Shown here: positions 5,485 to 8,530 of the stretch, piece by piece
Layout of the letters: every line of letters starts with the position of its first letter
How positions within the stretch are numbered: the stretch's first letter is position 1
Assembly (NCBI GenBank): GCA_002501855.1
Contig: DAOM01000001.1
Span: 1-8,530, forward strand
Direction: 5' to 3'
Length of the DNA: 8,530 nt
From: Candidatus Nitrosopolaris nunavutensis
GTDB taxonomy: Archaea; Thermoproteota; Nitrososphaeria; Nitrososphaerales; Nitrososphaeraceae
Program-made: the position numbers and the translations under genes
Notes under the pieces: model-generated
Told to the model about the DNA's origin: nothing
Seen by the model: the letters and a program-made list of their open reading frames with translations, nothing else
The model's database searches: none

Positions 5485-6910
5485 TATTTCTACTCGTACC
5501 TGTAGTACCGACTCATTTTTGGTTGAAAGAAAGATGGAAGCCGCAGCAGACGGACTATCCTTGGATTGTCTTAATCTGCTATTCAAGAAAGTCTTCCCTT
5601 ACTCTCCGACTAATGCTAAGACAATTGCCGATTATGTCCTCGCATTAAGAGCCGAAACCAACCCAGCGGATCATTATCGAACAGATATCATACACTTGCT
5701 CACAACCTTTTCAATGTTTTTCAAAAATCAAAAGACATTCATAGAAATTAGTAGGGACGATTTGTTGGCCTTCCTTGATAGCTTCAGGAAGGCAGAAAGT
5801 GTTGATCCATTGCATAGGTGGATCGGGACTTACAATGTCTACAGAATTCATTTGATGCGTTTCTTCAAGTGGCTATACTATCCAGATATTGAGTAGAAAC
5901 AAAGATCAAAGTCTGCCATTATCGAGAATATTCCCCAGCTTAAGCGGAAGGAGAAATCAGTATACAAACCAACAGACTTGTGGACCGAGGAAGACGATTC
6001 GCTCTTTTTGAAGTACTGTCCGAGTCCTCGTGATAGATGTTATCACACAATGTCACGTGATTCGGCAGCCAGGCCACATGAGCTTTTGAAGCTCAGGATC
6101 AGGGACGTCGTATTCAAGATTGCGCCGGATAAGAAACAATATGCGGAACTGGTTGTCAATGGTAAGACAGGAAGCCGGTCAATTCCGCTTATATGCTCAA
6201 TACCGTATTTGAAAGATTGGATAAGGCAGCATCCCCAAAGTGGGAATCCTAATAGCATATTGCTTTGCGGATTAGGCAAGAGCATTGGTAGAGTGATAAA
6301 TGTAATGAGTCTTAACAGATTTTACGAAAAATACAAGGAGAATTTTTTCCCAAGGCTACTGGAAAGCCCAAACGTACCACCAGAGGATAAGCAAAAAATT
6401 GGAGAGCTGTTGAAAAAGCCATGGAATCCCTATATTAGGAGACACAGTGCGCTGACTGAGAAATCTGGTATTCTCAAGGAGCATTATCTACGACAATATG
6501 CGGGTTGGTCTCCAAGCTCACAAATGCATCTCAAATATTTACATTATTACGGCGACGAGAGCTCTGGAAATATCCTAGAAGCGTATGGGATTATAACCAG
6601 AAATAAGCAACTATCAAACGTCCTCAAACCGAAAGAGTGCCCCAATTGTAGTGAACCGAACAAACCAGATAACCGATTTTGTGCTAAATGTAGAATGGTT
6701 TTAACGTACGATACATATAATGAGACTTTAGAAAATCAGAAAGAAAAAGAATCCGAAGTGCAGAAATTGCAAGAAAAATATGAACAAGACATGAAAGTGA
6801 TGCGTGAAGAAATGAATCAACAGCTAAGTGAGATCATATCGATGATAAAACAGAATCCAGCGCTTGCACACGTGAAATCCGATGTATTAATGGCCAAAAA
6901 AGTGGTATGA
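5468..6910 (+). pseudogene. Tyrosine recombinase/integrase interrupted by an in-frame TAG
   Basis: A single 480-codon frame encodes a complete archaeal tyrosine integrase except for TAG at codon 143 (5894-5896). Codons 1-142 form the core-binding domain (DYVLALR, FSMFFKN, RDDLLAFL and WLYYPDIE are landmarks). The catalytic domain follows: Arg202 (in ARPHELLKL), Lys233 (in NGKTGSRSIPL), Arg325-His326 (in YIRRHSALTEKS), Trp347 (in YAGWSPSSQM, replacing the usual His) and nucleophile Tyr357 (in KYLHYY). Residues 391-408 hold a zinc ribbon, CPNC-x10-CAKC, and about 418-460 a coiled coil. By family such enzymes insert and excise mobile elements at specific sites. Nothing else in the gene is damaged, so the TAG is recent, a sequence error, or read through. 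If it terminates, translation gives only the N-terminal domain; reinitiation at TTG 5978 would give the catalytic part. Confidence 0.88.
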
Positions 6911-6983
6911 GAAGTGAAGCTGCAAAGGAGCACAAATACCTGGCAAATGACGGCTAGAAGTCTGCGAAGAAATGAATCAACAG
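6806..6983 (+). repeat. Direct repeat at the integrase 3' end
   Basis: The 18-mer GAAGAAATGAATCAACAG occurs at 6806-6823 within the integrase coiled coil and again at 6966-6983, 160 bases downstream. The similarity extends for about ten more bases (CTAAGTGAGATCA versus GTTAATGAGATCA). Both copies are read in the frame EEMNQQ, so the second copy is a leftover of a related integrase gene and not an independent repeat family. Confidence 0.75.
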
Positions 6984-7088
6984 GTTAATGAGATCACCGA
7001 TGTGAAACAAACCAGCCTAAAGACAGGCAAGACCAGGAAATGTAATATTATCTATGAAGTCGATAAGATTTTATACATTAAGTCATAA
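6951..7088 (+). pseudogene. Integrase C-terminal remnant (second copy)
   Basis: Immediately after the integrase, the frame following TGA 6948-6950 encodes RLEVCEEMNQQVNEITDVKQ and continues to a different C-terminus, ending in EVDKILYIKS and TAA 7086-7088. The EEMNQQVNEI segment matches EEMNQQLSEI near residue 450 of the intact copy, both in protein and in DNA, while the sequence after it differs. This is best explained as the tail of another integrase of the same family left behind when the present copy inserted or when the two recombined. It has no start codon and cannot be functional. Its last 37 bases overlap the end of the convergent winged-helix gene. Confidence 0.6.
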
Positions 7089-7987
7089 TGATTTTTATAT
7101 ACATTCCGGCTCCAAGAGGAGCGTCGCATGGATTTAGGATATAGGATTTCTAAGAATGGCTGAATCAGATGTTTGTACTTATTAGTAATATTTGCATTAG
7201 ATCTCATCAAATCTCTAAATTTCTCGTCTATTTCACTTAGTACCTGTTCAATGACTTCTTTAGTCAATTGGATCTCTTTTCTTTCTTTTTTCTTAAACGA
7301 CATCCGTTCAAAGAATGAATTCTTTGCAACGACGTCCACCTTTTTCATGTATATCTCCTCCAACCACAGGCGCTCTTCCGTTGTAGGCTTGGAAATATAT
7401 TCCCATTTTGCTATCACCCAGTCAATTAAGTCTTTGTACAAGTCCGCGCAACATGTCAAAAACCGTTGTATTGATGGGTCTGAAAGGACATATCTCATTT
7501 CATTATCACTCATTGTGAGTATCTTGAGAAGGCCGTAATCTCGTAACAAATCGATAGATCTTTGAATCTCAGCCTCCGAAAAAACAAGATGTCGAAATTC
7601 TAGACTTTTTGAATTTAAGATCTCCGATACACTGAACCCGGGAATGTTTCGAGAGGCATGGAAAAGGACTAGAAAAAACGACTTTAGCTGTTTTTCCTCT
7701 TGTGATAGTGTCCCGTCTGCATTGGAGTCAAATCTTAAGATTCCTATCTTTTGCTGCTGCTTAGCATCTTCAGTCATGCTGTATTCGACAGCCCCTCTAA
7801 CGCCATTTTCAAATCTCTCTATTATATTGCGGGACATCAATTTTTTCTTATGAGAAGAATACGTCGTTGGATAAATTTTTTTGTACGATTTGCATATGTG
7901 CTCGCAAATTTCTGCATCAGGGACAGGTTTTTGTTTATCTAATAGTAGACCAACGATGCACCGATCGATCTCGTCGTCACGTCTCAT
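7052..7987 (-). CDS. Winged-helix DNA-binding protein, probable regulator
   Basis: The 311-residue product starts with a winged-helix domain (about residues 4-78). A helix DEIDRCIVGLLLDKQ is followed by DAEICEHICKSYKKIY, a recognition-helix candidate YPTTYSSHKKKLMSRNIIER, and a hairpin wing GVRGAVEYSMTEDAKQ. The rest is all-helical without a recognised domain, with a basic, charged segment around KKKERKEIQLTKEV. No membrane segment is present. The frame is open back to TTG 8050, but ATG 7987 is preferred: it puts the winged helix at the N-terminus, and a TATA box lies 31-39 bases upstream. It is divergent from the RHH gene with a 42-bp space holding a perfect palindrome, so mutual or self-regulation is plausible (inference). 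It ends convergently on the integrase remnant. DNA binding is likely; the target is unknown. Confidence 0.72.
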   Translation of the reverse strand: MRRDDEIDRCIVGLLLDKQKPVPDAEICEHICKSYKKIYPTTYSSHKKKLMSRNIIERFENGVRGAVEYSMTEDAKQQQKIGILRFDSNADGTLSQEEKQLKSFFLVLFHASRNIPGFSVSEILNSKSLEFRHLVFSEAEIQRSIDLLRDYGLLKILTMSDNEMRYVLSDPSIQRFLTCCADLYKDLIDWVIAKWEYISKPTTEERLWLEEIYMKKVDVVAKNSFFERMSFKKKERKEIQLTKEVIEQVLSEIDEKFRDLMRSNANITNKYKHLIQPFLEILYPKSMRRSSWSRNVYKNHYDLMYKILSTS

Positions 7988-7996
7988 CAAAACATC

Positions 7997-8008
7997 TGTA
8001 GTACTACA
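7997..8008. promoter_or_regulatory. Perfect 12-bp palindrome, candidate operator
   Basis: TGTAGTACTACA is identical to its reverse complement and lies in the 42-bp region between the divergent winged-helix and RHH genes. It covers the predicted transcription start of the winged-helix gene and lies 22 bases before the RHH start codon. RHH dimers typically bind short palindromes near their own promoters, so it is the natural candidate binding site. That assignment is inference; the palindrome itself is directly visible. Confidence 0.5.
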
Positions 8009-8017
8009 CAATATGCT

Positions 8018-8026
8018 CTTATAAAA
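8018..8026 (-). promoter_or_regulatory. TATA box of the winged-helix gene
   Basis: On the minus strand this reads TTTTATAAG and ends 31 bases before the ATG at 7987, giving a predicted start near 7997, inside the palindrome. It also lies directly before the RHH ATG on the other strand, so the two promoters must overlap or compete. Confidence 0.5.
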
Positions 8027-8029
8027 TTT

Positions 8030-8251
8030 ATGAAGAATGTAGGTATACAAGAATCAATTGCGGTTGGCATTTCATTGCCAAAGAAAATAATGTCACAGAT
8101 AGATTCTGAGCGCGGTGACGTATCCAGAAGTCGATTTTTATTAAGACTAATTGAGAGACAAAGTATAGTATCGAACGTAGAAACAAAAAACGTGAATGAT
8201 CCGCTTGACCACGGAATTGAGACCCCTAGATCAAGCGAATCACGTGACTAA
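8030..8251 (+). CDS. Ribbon-helix-helix (CopG/Arc-like) DNA-binding protein
   Basis: The 73-residue product has an RHH fold in its first half. Strand AVGISLP (residues 11-17) would pair with the partner's strand in a dimer, helix 1 is KKIMSQIDSERG, and after VSRS helix 2 begins with RFLLRLIERQ. The polar strand residues would contact the DNA major groove. Family members are repressors of plasmids, viruses and toxin-antitoxin loci. The ATG at 8030 is the only start that keeps the DNA-contacting strand. The C-terminal 30 residues are polar and probably disordered. Twenty bases downstream follows a small zinc protein, then a third gene, so this is the first gene of a compact unit. No toxin is recognisable next to it within the window. 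The palindrome at 7997-8008 is its likely operator. Confidence 0.72.
   Translation: MKNVGIQESIAVGISLPKKIMSQIDSERGDVSRSRFLLRLIERQSIVSNVETKNVNDPLDHGIETPRSSESRD
8191..8244. repeat. Imperfect inverted repeat at the RHH gene 3' end
   Basis: CGCTTGA at 8202-8208 pairs perfectly with TCAAGCG at 8231-8237 around 22 bases. The pairing extends imperfectly outward, CGTGAATGATC (8191-8201) against GAATCACG (8237-8244). It covers the last codons of the RHH gene just before the next gene, so it could form a hairpin in the mRNA or be a protein site. Confidence 0.45.
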
Positions 8252-8270
8252 TAGGAGAGATTATTCGCCT

Positions 8271-8471
8271 ATGTCTAAGCCTACTTTATCTTTAGGGCCT
8301 AATAAACAAATATGTGAAGCAGAAGGATGTTTTGCGACAGCAGAAGAAGAAATCAAAATTTCTGTGGGCCGAATCGGAAAAATTAATCTGAGCGTATGTG
8401 CTAAATGCAAACCCAAATTCATCATTAATAGCGAAATTACTCGTGAGGAAATCCGGGAGCATTCGAATTGA
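8271..8471 (+). CDS. Small Cys4 zinc-binding protein
   Basis: From ATG 8271 the product has 66 residues. Two cysteine pairs (C15 and C20 in CEAEGC, and C43 and C46 in CAKC) separated by a beta-hairpin-like segment, EEIKISVGRIGKINLSV, form a treble-clef or zinc-ribbon-like knuckle. A short acidic helix (ITREEIREH) ends it. The frame is open upstream to ATG 8196, but that would overlap the RHH gene by 56 bases and add residues unrelated to the fold; GGAG at 8254-8257 also fits ATG 8271. It follows the RHH gene by 19 bases and its stop overlaps the next start by four bases, so all three are probably cotranscribed. Such proteins often mediate nucleic-acid or protein contacts; no specific function can be given. 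Confidence 0.65.
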   Translation: MSKPTLSLGPNKQICEAEGCFATAEEEIKISVGRIGKINLSVCAKCKPKFIINSEITREEIREHSN

Positions 8472-8530
8472 CCGTACAACCGGAATTGTGGACAACCGAG
8501 AAATCGATCGACGAATTATTCCTCCATCTT
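8468..8530 (+). CDS. Start of a third gene of the unit, cut by the window edge
   Basis: A frame opens with TTG 8468-8470, overlapping the previous stop by four bases (TTGA), and stays open to the window end for 21 codons: MTVQPELWTTEKSIDELFLH and one more residue. The peptide is soluble-protein-like and the overlap is the arrangement expected for translational coupling. A later TTG (8486) is an alternative start. There is too little sequence to recognise a family. Confidence 0.45.
   Translation, partial: MTVQPELWTTEKSIDELFLHL

Noticed and set aside
5978..6910. Catalytic half of the integrase as an independent gene starting at TTG
   Set aside because: No promoter or ribosome binding site is evident, and the frame upstream of TTG continues without interruption back to the single TAG. 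Kept only as an alternative expression mode.
3401..7088. The N-terminal integrase remnant and the C-terminal remnant as the two halves of an SSV-type split integrase flanking an integrated element
   Set aside because: In that mechanism the halves have the same orientation and a shared attachment site within a tRNA. Here they point in opposite directions, no tRNA is visible, and a full-length copy lies beside one of them.
7173..7942. Three plus-strand ORFs, hydrophobic and Ser/Phe-rich
   Set aside because: They are antisense shadows of the winged-helix gene.
8030..8471. Toxin-antitoxin module
   Set aside because: The RHH protein could be an antitoxin, but the following Cys4 protein has no toxin-like motif (no RelE, PIN or MazF features). 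Only the unseen third gene could change this.

Overview
The window looks like a fragment of a Nitrososphaeria (Thaumarchaeota, ammonia-oxidising archaeon lineage) chromosome, perhaps close to Nitrosocosmicus or Nitrososphaera. The pointers are AT-rich DNA and archaeal TATA boxes about 25 bases before the start codons of several genes (leaderless or nearly leaderless transcripts). The gene types also fit: a single-domain response regulator, a secreted FxLYD-type protein, a Ser/Thr/Asn-rich exported protein, a YciA-like thioesterase, and a tyrosine integrase with a C-terminal zinc ribbon and coiled coil. No rRNA, tRNA or CRISPR array was seen. The lineage call is inference from these features; no search was run.

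Left part (1-3900): mostly a gene graveyard. It holds two coding remnants at the edge (1-180), a small hypothetical gene (259-480), a response regulator broken by a one-base shift near its end (579-991, minus) and an apparently intact membrane-tethered HNH nuclease (1205-1705, minus). A truncated hypothetical gene (1926-2231, minus) follows, then traces of two overlapping genes on the plus strand (2222-2493) and a secreted FxLYD-type protein disrupted by a tandem 5-bp duplication and a second shift (2603-3013, minus). A short membrane ORF (3269-3481) and the N-terminal remnant of an integrase fused to an unrelated Cys4 tail (3401-3880, minus) end this part.

Middle (4066-5191): two intact ordinary genes on the plus strand. 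One encodes an exported Ser/Thr/Asn/His-rich protein and the other an acyl-CoA thioesterase of the hotdog fold.

Right part (5192-8530): a mobile-element-like module. A possible small ORF with one in-frame TAG (5224-5484) runs into a tyrosine integrase whose 480-codon frame is complete with all catalytic residues but carries one in-frame TAG at 5894-5896. A degraded second copy of an integrase 3' end lies directly downstream (6951-7088). Next comes a divergent regulatory pair: a winged-helix protein on the minus strand (7052-7987) and, on the plus strand, a compact unit made of a ribbon-helix-helix DNA-binding protein, a small Cys4 zinc protein, and a third gene that starts with a 4-base overlap and runs off the right edge. 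A perfect 12-bp palindrome lies in the 42-bp space between the divergent genes and is a candidate operator.

Taken together, the window reads as an old integration zone in which integrase genes have been gained and broken repeatedly, next to a possibly still regulated element-encoded gene set. The main open question is whether the in-frame TAG codons, above all the one in the integrase, are plain nonsense mutations or are read through.
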